Shown in pieces: positions 1 to 9,726 of a stretch of DNA of 64,000 bases. How positions within the stretch are numbered: the first letter of the stretch is position 1; each line of letters opens with the position of its first letter. The stretch lies in contig OX465281.1 in NCBI GenBank assembly GCA_949987705.1, positions 173,676,516 to 173,740,515 of the forward strand, written 5' to 3'. Below the pieces are notes generated by a model, which did no database searches, was not told where the DNA came from, and saw only the letters and a list, made by a program, of their open reading frames with translations. This DNA comes from Thereva unica (lineage: Eukaryota > Arthropoda > Insecta > Diptera > Therevidae). A program made the position numbers and the translations under genes.

Positions 1-744
1 TGCCCCTTCCCTGGCACCTCCTGCCGACCTCGCATCATGCAGGAATACTTCCTCGAACACCTCTGTGTCGAGTTTATTTACGGCCCATCCTCTATTCGTT
101 CCATAGATAGGATTCCTTTTTCCTATACCCTGGCCAATCTCGAAGATGATGGCTAGGTGGTCGCTGTGCGTGTACAAATCGCTCACCCGCCATTGTAGGT
201 CCTTGGCCACTGAATCGCTCACGTAAGTGATGTCGATTACAGACGCTCTCCCACCCCTTTGGAAGGTGTTTTCGCCTCCGGTGTTGACCAATACCACATT
301 TAGTCGCGAGAATACTTCTAGGAGTATGCGCCCTCTTGCATTCGTTTGTCGACTGCCCCATTCGACAGCCCAAGCATTGAAATCACCCGCTAATATTACC
401 GGGTGATGGCGACTCGCGTCGGCGGCTAACCTTTCCAACATCGACTCGTACTCGTCTAGTGTCAGGCTTGGCGCCGCATAGCAGCTGTAGACGTGTATTC
501 CGCCTACTTTTGCCCGCGTGAAGCCATTCTCTGGGCTTCTCATGGTATCTTCCATGGCTCGGCTCCCGCACGTCCTTATCGCTGACGTGCCGCTGCTATC
601 ATTTATCCAGACGCCGCTGTGCAGGTTCCTGTACTGCTCGCAGACGATTGCGACGTCGATTTTTTCCTCATAGGCTGTCTGTGCCAGCAGATCTTGTGCC
701 GCTTGACAGTGGTTCAGATTTATCTGTATGAACCTTATCTTCGT
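1..744 (-). CDS. LINE ORF2, endonuclease N-terminus (partial, runs off the window)
   Basis: The reverse strand is open from 744 to base 1. It begins ...IRFIQINLNHCQAAQDLL..., the usual N-terminus of the apurinic-type endonuclease of R1-group LINEs. Other endonuclease landmarks follow in order: VAIVCEQY, the GDFNAW motif, ITYVSDS and the terminal YTHSDHLAI with its catalytic D-H pair. The enzyme nicks the genomic target so that reverse transcription can start. No ATG opens the frame: it starts just after a TAG and overlaps the ORF1 stop by a few bases, so translation probably needs re-initiation or frameshifting. The reverse transcriptase would lie left of the window. There are no internal stops in 248 codons, so this part looks recently active. 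The R1 clade is an inference from motif style. Confidence 0.85.
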
Positions 745-2150
745 CTATTTTTCAGCGCCTCTTTGAACGCCGGACATCTATTACCCCCGGTCACGTGCCC
801 ACTATCTCTGCCCTCTACTTCCCTACAAATTAGGCATTTGGCAGCTTGGTCACACTCCTTTACCTTGTGACCCTCTTTCCCGCAGCCTCGGCACAGCCTT
901 CCTCTATCCTGGCTGCTGCTGCAGTTTTTCGCTATGTGACCGAACTTCATGCATTTGAAGCACGGTTTAAGCGATACCCGCTCCCGCATTCGGCATACCA
1001 CCCAGCCGATCCGAACCTTACCTGCTGCGATAGCCTTCTTCGCAGCTTCAACAGGCAAGCTTATCAGCGCTGTCTGTGTGCCCCCCCACGACTCTCTTAG
1101 CCTGAGGATATCCTTTTCCTGGACTGTCAGACCTAGCTGGCTCCCCAGTGCTTCGCAGACCTCTTCCTTGGTTGTGATCTCATCCAAGTCTCTACACTCG
1201 ATCACCACCGTATTTGTGCTGGCTCTCACCTCAGCCACCCCGTTTATCGATGCTTTTACCTTCTGCTCTAAGTCTCCGGTCTTAGCATCTCCCCTCTTGA
1301 GCTCGAGCAGGAGATCGCCCTTTTGCGTTCTCCTGACCCTTTTTACCCTATTTCCGACCTCTGCGAGGGAGGAATCTGTCCTCACCTTGCGAAGGCTCTC
1401 CGCGTAAGTCGCTTCCCCTTTGGTCGTGATTATAATGGCATCCGACCTGGTCTTTTGCTTCAACTTGTTTCCCTCTTTTATCCTTCTTTTCTTCATTTTT
1501 CTCTTTTTTCGCTCCACCGTCGTCCAGGCAGAACCGTCCGGGTTCTTGCTCTCTTTTTCGACGGGGCGCGCCGCCTGTAGTGGGGCTGGCTCGGCCACTG
1601 CTTCGGGAGTCTTTCCCTTTTTCCTCTTTGGGGTGTGCTGCTGCAGCTGCACCTCCTCGTTGAGCTCTCTACGGCGCTCGCGCAGCCGCGGCTCCTTGCT
1701 TTTCTCTTGGGGCCGTTTCTCTCCAGCATCCCCGGTTGAACGGCTCTCTTGGTTTTTCGGCAAATCTTCTGTTTGAGCCGACGTGTCCACCAGCTCTTTC
1801 GCCCTTTGCCTCTTTGCTGTTTCCTCTTTTGCTTTTAGGTAGGTAGACCTGACCAACCTAATTTTCTCTTTAATGGCGTGCTCGACGTTTTTCTTAGCGT
1901 CGACATTCTCCATTAGGTGTGTTATCATAACCCCCAATTTCTCGAAGGGAGTTGATTCAGCGTCCTCCGCAGTGGTCGCCGGAGTGCTCACCCTCGCTTC
2001 ACCATTTTTTGCTGACCCAAGGTGCTCTAGGCCGTTGGTGCTCTTTGTCGGCGGTGTCCTCGCCGTCTTATTGCTCCTTGGGATGGGAATCTTTGGATTT
2101 GGGAGTCGCGCTGTGTTGCTCAGGACCAGGGTGTTCCGGATCCTTAGCAC
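735..2150 (-). CDS. LINE ORF1 (Gag-like, CCHC zinc knuckles)
   Basis: A 471-residue open frame. The N-terminal third is very rich in Lys, Arg and Glu. The middle (about residues 240-380) resembles the core of R1-type ORF1 proteins. The C-terminus holds three cysteine-histidine knuckles: CFKCMKFGHIAKNC, CRGCGKEGHKVKEC and CLICREVEGRDSGHVTGGNRC. The protein should bind element RNA and package it with the ORF2 enzyme. It ends at TAA (737-735), overlapping the ORF2 frame as in many R1 and I-type elements. The start at 2150 is only the first ATG: related coding continues upstream in a second frame (2068-2290) because a block of about 110 bp is duplicated there with a frame change. The true N-terminus is therefore uncertain. 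Confidence 0.82.
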   Translation of the reverse strand: MLRIRNTLVLSNTARLPNPKIPIPRSNKTARTPPTKSTNGLEHLGSAKNGEARVSTPATTAEDAESTPFEKLGVMITHLMENVDAKKNVEHAIKEKIRLVRSTYLKAKEETAKRQRAKELVDTSAQTEDLPKNQESRSTGDAGEKRPQEKSKEPRLRERRRELNEEVQLQQHTPKRKKGKTPEAVAEPAPLQAARPVEKESKNPDGSAWTTVERKKRKMKKRRIKEGNKLKQKTRSDAIIITTKGEATYAESLRKVRTDSSLAEVGNRVKRVRRTQKGDLLLELKRGDAKTGDLEQKVKASINGVAEVRASTNTVVIECRDLDEITTKEEVCEALGSQLGLTVQEKDILRLRESWGGTQTALISLPVEAAKKAIAAGKVRIGWVVCRMRERVSLKPCFKCMKFGHIAKNCSSSQDRGRLCRGCGKEGHKVKECDQAAKCLICREVEGRDSGHVTGGNRCPAFKEALKNRRR

Positions 2151-2230
2151 TCTTTGATGGTGGTGTTCTCACCGTCTTTATGCTCCTTTGGATGGGATTT
2201 CCATCTTCCGGAGTCGCCCTTTGTTGGGCT
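2041..2230 (-). repeat. Imperfect tandem duplication at the LINE ORF1 5' end
   Basis: Bases about 2041-2140 and 2150-2230 are diverged direct repeats (both read ctctttg..ggtgtyctcrccgtctt, then gggat and gagtcgc). On the reverse strand each encodes a peptide of the type RSNKTARTPP or RSIKTVRTPP, in different frames. This is probably slippage within the repetitive N-terminus of ORF1. It displaces the upstream part out of frame. Confidence 0.6.
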
Positions 2231-2320
2231 ATAAAAGCCCTAGCTGTATTTGGAGCTTTGGGAGGTGCTCCACCCTCATTGGTTTTTTGGTTATCTATTT
2301 TAGATCCCACGAGTTGCGCG

Positions 2321-2343
2321 ATATATATATATATATATATATA

Positions 2344-2389
<46 letters not shown>
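2321..2389. repeat. (AT)n microsatellite
   Basis: A run of AT dinucleotides with one CTAT interruption. It abuts the 5' end of the Helitron-like element at 2390 and ends the LINE on its other side. Its apparent Ile-Tyr reading frames are artefacts. Confidence 0.95.
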
Positions 2390-2392
<3 letters not shown>

Positions 2393-4995
2393 TTACTAAT
2401 ATTATAAATGCGAAAGTAACTCTGTCTGTCTATCTGTCTGTCTGTCTGTCTGTATATTACGCTTTCACGCCTAAACCGCTGGACCGATTTTGATGAAATT
2501 TGCAACAGACATAGTTTAGACCTTGGAGACGGACATAGGCTACTTTGTTTTGGAGAAATAAGGGTTGAAGGGGGTGAAATGGGGTTCAATAAGTTGTAAA
2601 GGGATTTATTTTCTATACTTTTTTTCTATTGTATAAAAAGTAACTGACTGACAGACAACGCACAACCTAAACCGCTAGAGCTAAAGCGCTGAAATTTTTG
2701 ACAGTGCATCCATAGCGATTTTTCGAAATTCATCCCCTAAGGGGGTGAAATAGGGTCAACTCAAAACCGCTGGAGCTATAAGGCTGAAATTTTGACAGTG
2801 CATCCCTATAATGACGTGAACATCCACTAAGAAGCGATTTTACGAAATTCATCCCCTAAGGGGGTGAAATGGGGTTTACCTAAACCGCTGGAGCTATAGG
2901 GCTGAAATTTTGACAGTGCATCCCTATAATGATGTGGACATCCACTAAGAAGCGATTTTTCGACATTCATCCCCTAAGGAAATTTATAGGGCTGAAATTT
3001 TGACAGTGCATCCCTATAATGGCGTGGACATTCACTAAAAAGCGATTTTTCGAAATTCATCCCCTAAGGGGGTGAAATGGGGGTTTTCCAAACCGCTAAA
3101 GCTATAGGGCTCTAATTTTGACAGTGCATCCCTATAATGGCGTGGTCATCCACTATTAAAGCGATTTTTCGAAATTCTTCCCCTAAGGGAGTGAAATGGG
3201 GTTTACCCAAACCGCTGGAGCTATAGGGCTGAAATTTTGACAGTGCATCCCTACATATAATGATGTGGACATCCACTAAGAAGCGATTTTTCGAAATTCA
3301 TCCCCTAAGGGAGTGAAATGGGGTTTACCCAAACCGCTGGAGCTATAGGGCTGAAATTTTGACAGTGCATCCCTATAATGACGTGGACATCTACTTAGGA
3401 GCGATTTTTTGAAATTTATCCCCTAAGGGGGTTAAATGGGGTTAGGGCTGAAATTTTGACAGTGCATCCCTTCAATGACGTGGACATCCACTAAGAAGCG
3501 ATTTTTAGAAATTCATCCCCTAAGGGGGTGAAATTGGGTTTTTCCAAACCGCTGAATTTATAGGGCTGAAATTTTGACAGTGCATCCCTATAATGGCGTG
3601 GACATCCACTATAAAGCGATTTTTCGAAATTCATCACCTAAGGGATTGAAATGGGGTTTACCCAAACCGCTGGAGCTATAGGGCTGAACTTTTGACAGTG
3701 CATCCCTATAATGACGTGGACATCTACTTAGGAGCGATTTTTTGAAATTTATCCCCTAAGGGGGTTAAATGGGGTTAGGGCTGAAATTTTGACAGTGCAT
3801 CCCTTCAATGACGTGGACATCCACTAAGAAGCGATTTTTAGAAATTCATCCCCTAAGGGGGTGAAATGGGGTTTTTCCAAACCGCTAAATTTATAGGGTT
3901 GAAATTTTGACAGTGCATCCCTATAATGGCGTGGACATCCACTATAAAGCGATTTTTCGAAATTCATCCCCTAAGGGGGTGAAATGGGGTTTTTCCAAAC
4001 CGCTATAGCTATAGGGCTGAAATTTTGACAGTGCATCCCTTTAATGGCGTGGACATCCACTATAAAGCGATTTTTCGAAATTCATCCCCTAATGGGGTGA
4101 AATATGGTTTACCTAAACCCCTGGAGCTATAGGGCTGAATTTTTGACAGTGCATCCCTTTAATGACGTGGACACCCACTAAGAAGCGATTATTCGAAATT
4201 CATCCCCTAAGGGGGTGAAATGGGGTTAACCCACACCGCTGAAGCTGAAGGGCTTTAATTTCGACCGTGCATCTCTATAATGACGTGGACATCCACTTAG
4301 GAGCGATTTTTTGAAATTTATCCCTTAAGGGGGTTAAATGGGGTTAACCCAAACCGCTGGAGCTGAAGGGCTTTAATTTTGACAGTGCATCTCTATAATG
4401 ACGTGGACATTCACTAAGAGGCGATTTTTCGAAATTCATCCCCTAAATGGGTGAAATGGGGTTAACCCAAACCTCTGAAGCTGAAAGGCTGAAATTTTGA
4501 CAGTGCATCCCTATAATGACGTGGACACCCACTAAGAGGCGATTACTCGAAATTCATCCCCTAAGGGGGTGAAATGGGATTAACCCAAACCTCTGAAGCT
4601 GAAGGGCTGAAATTTTGACAGTGCATCCCTATAATCACGTAGAAATGAATGACTCGAAATTCAATTTATTTAATATTCATTTGTGATTGCTTCATAATTT
4701 CTTGCATCCACATAAATAGGCGAACAAACTTAACGAACGTTCGTCAAAACCTAAAATGTCACTTCTCTTGATGACATATACATGCCAATCTCTGCTTCAA
4801 AACGTGCAGATTTGTTGAGCAGAGGTGATATACGCAGCAATTTGTTTACCATATTTATTAAAAAAATGCACTATAATAAACCCTTTTAGGGATAATAACA
4901 GCTGACTTTTTTGTTTGTTTTTTTTAAGGAAAACATTGCACATAATAAACAGTTTTTATTTAAAGGCGTTGCAAGGCACGCGGGTTTTATGCTAG
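2390..4995 (+). mobile_element. Non-autonomous Helitron-like element, copy 1
   Basis: The element starts TCCTTACTAATATTATAAAT and ends ...GGGTTTTATGCTAG. It has the Helitron hallmarks: a 5' TC, a 3' CTAG, and a short hairpin (GCGTTGC-AAG-GCACGC, 4966-4981, one bulged T) ending 10 bases before CTAG. The flanking bases are A on the left and T on the right, as expected for insertion between A and T, and there is no target duplication. Inside are a (TCTG)n tract, an array of about 18 units of roughly 118 bp, and a unique 3' segment. No Rep/helicase reading frame is present, so it must move in trans. A second copy at 8276-9622 shares both ends. Confidence 0.8.
2640..4665 (+). repeat. Minisatellite of about 118-bp units inside Helitron copy 1
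   Basis: About 18 units, recognised by the recurring blocks GACAGTGCATCCCTATAATG, GACATCCACTAAGAAGCG and CCCCTAAGGGGGTGAAATGG. Some units are shortened. The array carries no coding frame. The other copy has only about five units, so the array length is variable. Confidence 0.9.
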
Positions 4996-6140
4996 TATAT
5001 ATATATATATATATATATAGATTTCAATAACTTTCCTATAAGCTGGGAAGCTAAAAATTTGAATACCTTAAAAATTCCCCATTCACCATTTTCTTCCCCC
5101 AAATTTTAGGGGAACCCCCCAATTATTCTTTTATAAACTAATTTTCTTATGGTAGTCCTGATACAATCTTGTTTAGCTTATCATACACACGTTCAGTATA
5201 AGGGGATTCCCCCAAACATGGATATCTAACAAGGTGTTCCTGTTATCTCGATTGTCGTGAGAGGCTGTACGCTAGTCATCTGGCTATTCTTATTGCTTTT
5301 TGGATTGAAAAACTGCGCAATCATTTGTACATACTTGAACTTTCGAAATATTGTGATTCTTATAAGATTTTGTCCGTGATAAGTTTTCGTCGTGTATTCT
5401 AGTCGAGTTTTATTGTGACAAATGCATCTGGATGCAAATAAAAAACATTTTTTTTAATAATTTTAGAGAAATTTTATTGTTTTGAAAGAAATAGTGAATT
5501 TTGTTAAGTAAATTATTTAAAGGCTTGTACAAAACCAATAAGCAAACATTGACATATTTTAGTTGGTTATGAATAAGTGGTTTTATTGATAAATATTTAT
5601 TAAATTAAAATATGGTGAACGTGGCATAACAAAACAAGCAGATAAAAGTAAAGAGAACCTCATTGCACTGTGTTTCATCAGAACCACTTAAACACCAAGA
5701 AATCATTTAACTAATAAAGTGCGTAATAAGAATTTTTTACATTTTATACATTTATTTACATGAAAATTTTACATAGACATTTACAATTGCTTTTTAAATA
5801 TTGGATAACAAAAGCCCTTTCCACTCCTAAAAAAACAAAAAAAAATTTTTAAAGGTAAAAGCTACCGCGAAAATTTCTCAAACACGTAAGAATTCAATCT
5901 CTAATTCTAAACTAATAATCTAACGCTTAGGTGATTTATTACGCATTGTGAATTCTTTTAATGTGGTACTACAAAAAGTCGTTCCGTTTTTGTACATTGC
6001 ACAGCCATTTTTTGTATTTAGTCATATTCGCAAGGTTTTGATTCTTAGTAATAAAAATACCTCAGTAATAAAAGCCGTCTTATATAAAACGATAGTGAAA
6101 TAGTAAGCTATGTATTTAAATGACTTCAGATCGGGTTGAT
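4996..6140. other. AT-rich stretch without a recognisable gene
   Basis: It starts with a short (TA)n run at 4996-5020. The remainder is about 75-80 percent A+T by eye, with scattered stops in all frames. I see no splice-bounded exon, RNA gene or inverted repeat that I can support. Confidence 0.6.

Positions 6141-6220
<80 letters not shown>
6141..6220. repeat. (TA)n microsatellite
   Basis: Almost pure TA repeat (one CATA interruption near the start) directly before the element beginning ACTAGCTGGGACCCGG at 6220. Confidence 0.95.
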
Positions 6221-6221
<1 letters not shown>

Positions 6222-6396
6222 TAGCTGGGACCCGGTGCGCCTACGCTGCACCCATAAGTCAATAGTAAACAATAAAAACCATCCATTGACTTAATATTTT
6301 TCGAGATATGAATTTTACACAGATGAAATGCCTCAAAGAACATGGGTCTTGCGTCGGCCGCCATGAATCGGTATATTGAGTCTACTACATTGCTTA

Positions 6397-7512
6397 TTGT
6401 AGTCTACTTATCATACCCTTTCATTTGATACCCATGTTGAGGGGATTGTGAAGAAAGTGGTAATCCGGCCTCTTTAGACGGCCGCCATGGATCTAAAGAT
6501 ATATTTTGTATACTACATTGCTTATTGTATTCTACTTATCATACCCTTTCATTTGATACCCATGTCGAGGTGGTTGTGAAGAAAGTGGTAATTCGGCCTC
6601 TTGAGACGGCCGCCATGGATCTAAAGATATATTTTGTATACTACATTGTTTATTGTATTCTACTTATTATACCCTTTCATTTGATACCCATGTGGAGGTG
6701 GTTGTGAAGAAAGTGGTACCCCGCCCTCTTGAGACGGCCGCCATGGATCTAAAGATATATTTTGTATACTACATTGCTTATTGTATTCTCCTTAACATAC
6801 CCTTTCATTTGATACCCATTTTGAGGGGATTGTGAAGAAAGTGGTAATCCGGCCTCTTTAGACGGCCGCCATGGATCTAAAGATATATCTTGTATACTAC
6901 ATTGCTTATTGTATTCTACTTATCATTCCCTTTCATTTGATACCCATGTCGAGGTGGTTGTGAAGAAAGTGGTACCCCGCCCTCTTGAGACGGGCGCCAT
7001 GGATCTAAAGATATATTTTGTATACTACATTGCTTATTGTATTCTACTTATCATACCCTTTCATTTGATACCCATGTCGAGGTGGTTGTGAAGAAAGTGG
7101 TAATTCGGCCTCTTGAGACGGCCGCCATGGATCTAAAGATATATTTTGTATACTACATTGTTTATTGTATTCTACTTATTATACCCTTTCATTTGATACC
7201 CATGTGGAGGTGGTTGTGAAGAAAGTGGTACCCCACCCTCTTGGGACGGCCGCCATGGATCTAAAGATATATTTTGTATACTACATTGCTTATTGTATTC
7301 TCCTTAACATACCCTTTCATTTGATACCCATTTTGAGGGGATTGTGAAGAAAGTGGTAATCCGGCCTCTTTAGACGGCCGCCATGGATCTAAAGATATAT
7401 CTTGTATACTACATTGCTTATTGTATTCTACTTATCATACCCTTTCATTTGATACCCATGTCGAGGTGGTTGTGAAGAAAGTGGTACACCGCCCTCTTGA
7501 GACGGCCGCCAT
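6397..7512 (+). repeat. 128-bp satellite array with 512-bp higher-order unit
   Basis: About nine monomers of 128 bp. Each contains ATACCCTTTCATTTGATACC, GTGAAGAAAGTGGTA and GACGGCCGCCATGGATCTAA. Variant bases define four monomer types in the order A-B-C-D, repeated as A'-B'-C'-D' (6525-7036 and 7037-7548 in phase). For example, type B has GTGGAGGTGG, type C has TTGAGGGGATTG with TTAACATA, and type A has AATTCGGCC. The 60-residue frames that start MYSTY in several monomers are by-products of the repeat. Confidence 0.92.
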
Positions 7513-7516
7513 GGAT

Positions 7517-7663
7517 CATTTTAGTTTCAATAGCGTCATGGCCTACCTATTGTTTGACAGCTGCGTAAATTTGAAATTTTCATTAAATGTAATGATTCAA
7601 TTTAATGACAATTTTACATTTGTCAAACAATAGGTAGGCCATGAAGCTATTGAAACTAAAATG
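7517..7663. mobile_element. Hairpin MITE, 43-bp arms
   Basis: Arms at 7517-7559 and 7621-7663 are reverse complements at 42 of 43 positions (outer end CATTTTAGTTTCAATAGC). They are separated by a 61-bp AT-rich loop. No coding capacity. A target duplication is not obvious. It interrupts the last satellite monomer, so it arrived after the array or at its edge. Confidence 0.8.
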
Positions 7664-7849
7664 AAGTGAAAATTCCTAAAATTACCATTTTTGTTTGGAT
7701 TTTGCAGCTGTTTTTTTGGTTAAAGGTATAAAAAATAGCCTACGACCTATTCTCAGACCTACCAAATATACACAAAAAATTTCATGCAAATCGGTCAACC
7801 CGTTTCGGAGGAGTACGGTAACAAACACTGTGACACGAGATTTTTATAG

Positions 7850-7972
<123 letters not shown>

Positions 7973-8263
7973 TAGGGTGTCCCACATAAACTTACAAAGC
8001 GGCCGGCTGTGGATAGGTGTTGGATAGACGAACAAAAAATCGTAAGGGTGGGGGGGGGGAATCGTAACGGTTTAGCCGCTAGGGCGTTTAGAAGTTTTTT
8101 TGCTAAAGTTTTACATATCTCCCGGTATTTTTGTAACCGTATAACCTATTTTCATGGTTATGGTACCAGCGCACGCAGAATTCCTCCACCTATCTACAGC
8201 GGTAAAAACAATGGTCCTATCTTACCAACTTTGCTGCTTTGTAAGTTTATGTGGGACACCCTG
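7973..8263. mobile_element. Tc1/mariner-type MITE inserted at TA
   Basis: A 291-bp element with inverted ends of about 26 bp (AGGGTGTCCCACATAAACTT on the left, its complement on the right). It is flanked by TA on both sides (7971-7972 and 8264-8265), as expected for a Tc1/mariner-type insertion. There is no reading frame of note. It sits inside a TA microsatellite beside a Helitron. A diverged relative of its interior (the ACATATCACCCTGTATTTTT region) appears near 12435-12535. Confidence 0.85.
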
Positions 8264-8275
8264 TATATATATATA

Positions 8276-8306
8276 TCCTTACTAATATTATAAATGCGAA
8301 AGTAAC

Positions 8307-8339
<33 letters not shown>

Positions 8340-9621
8340 TACGCTTTCACGCCTAAACCACTAAACCGATTTTGATGAAATTTGCTGCAGACATAGTTTA
8401 GACCTTGGAGACGGACATAGGCTACTTTTTATGGAGAAAAAAAGGGTTTAAGGGGGTGAAATGGGGTTCAATAAGTTGTAAGGGGATTTTTTATCTTTAC
8501 TTTTTTTTCTATTGTATAAAAAGTAACTGACTGACAGACAACGCACAACCTAAACCGCTGGAGCTAAAGGGTTTAGTTAGGGGATAGTTTAGACCTTGGA
8601 GACGGACATAGGCTACTTTTTATGGAGAAAAAAAGGGTTTAAGGGGGTGAAATGGGGTTCAATAAGTTGTAAGGGGATTTTTTATCTTTACTTTTTTTTT
8701 CTATTGTATAAAAAGTAACTGACTGACAGACAACGCACAACCTAAACCGCTGGAGCTAAAGGGCTGAAATTTTGACAGTGCATCCCTATAATGGCGTGGA
8801 CATCCACTAAAAAGCGATTTTTTGAAATTCATCCCCTAAGGGGGTGAAATGGGGTTTATCCAAACCGCTGGAGCTATAGGGCTGAAATTTGGACAGTGCA
8901 TCCCTATAATGGCGTGAACATCCGCTAAGAAGCGATTTTTCGAAATTCATCCCCTAAGGGGGTGAAATGGGGTTTACCCAAACCGCTGGAGCTATAGGGT
9001 TGAAATTTTAACAGTGCATCCCTATAATGACGTGGACATCCACTAAAGAGCGATTTTTCGAAATTCATCCCCTAAGGGTGTGAAATGGGCTTTTTACAAA
9101 CCGCTAAAGCTATAGGGCTGAAATTTGGACAGTGCATCCCTATAATGACGTGAACATCCACTAAGAGGCGATTACTCGAAATGCACCCCCAAAGGGGATG
9201 AAATGGGGTTAACCCAAACCTTTGAAGCTGAAGGGCTGAAATTTTGACAGTGCATCCCTATAATCACGTAGAAATGAATGACTCGAAATTCACTTTATTT
9301 AATATTCATTTGTGATTGCTTCATAATTTCTTACATCCACGTAAATAGGCGAACAAACTTAACGAACGTTCGTCAAACCCTAAAATGTCACTTTTCTTGA
9401 TGACATACACATGCCAATCTCTGCTTCAAAACTTGCAGATTTGTTGAGCAGAGGTGATATTCGCAGCAATTTGTTTACCATATTTATTAAAAAAATGCAC
9501 TATAATAAACCCTTTTTAGGGATAATAACAGCTGACTTTTTTGTTGGTTTTTTTTTAAGGAAAACATTGCACATAATAAACAGTTTTTAAAGGCGTTGCA
9601 AGGCACGCGGGTTTTATGCTA

Positions 9622-9622
<1 letters not shown>
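8276..9622 (+). mobile_element. Non-autonomous Helitron-like element, copy 2
   Basis: Same termini as the copy at 2390: TCCTTACTAATATTATAAAT at the left and ...GGGTTTTATGCTAG at the right, with the 3' hairpin at 9593-9608. It again lies between A and T at AT-rich microsatellites. At 1347 bp it is about half the length of copy 1, because its 118-bp array has only about five units. A block of about 180 bp with ACCTTGGAGACGGACATAGG is directly duplicated (about 8394-8572 and 8586-8763). No coding capacity. Confidence 0.8.
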
Positions 9623-9682
<60 letters not shown>

Positions 9683-9690
9683 AGGTTTCA
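9623..9690. repeat. (TA)n microsatellite
   Basis: TA repeat immediately 3' of Helitron copy 2. Confidence 0.95.
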
Positions 9691-9726
9691 ATTTATTTCA
9701 TATTTCAAATGTTTCTTTAACAAAAT

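Noticed and set aside
846..2407. Several forward-strand frames opposite the LINE ORF1
   Set aside because: They are antisense shadows of the reverse-strand Gag-like protein and show no domain.
2188..2493. Open frames of Ile-Tyr repeats over AT microsatellites (also 7782-8035)
   Set aside because: They are direct translations of (TA)n and have no composition or context of a gene.
2640..4665. Regularly spaced repeats that might suggest a CRISPR-like array
   Set aside because: Units are contiguous at about 118 bp with no unique spacers, lie inside a Helitron-like element, and the genome is eukaryotic.
6525..7633. Series of 60-residue proteins starting MYSTYHTLSFD
   Set aside because: They recur every 128 bp because the DNA is a satellite. 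The frame is open by chance in the monomer, and one monomer type in four lacks the start.
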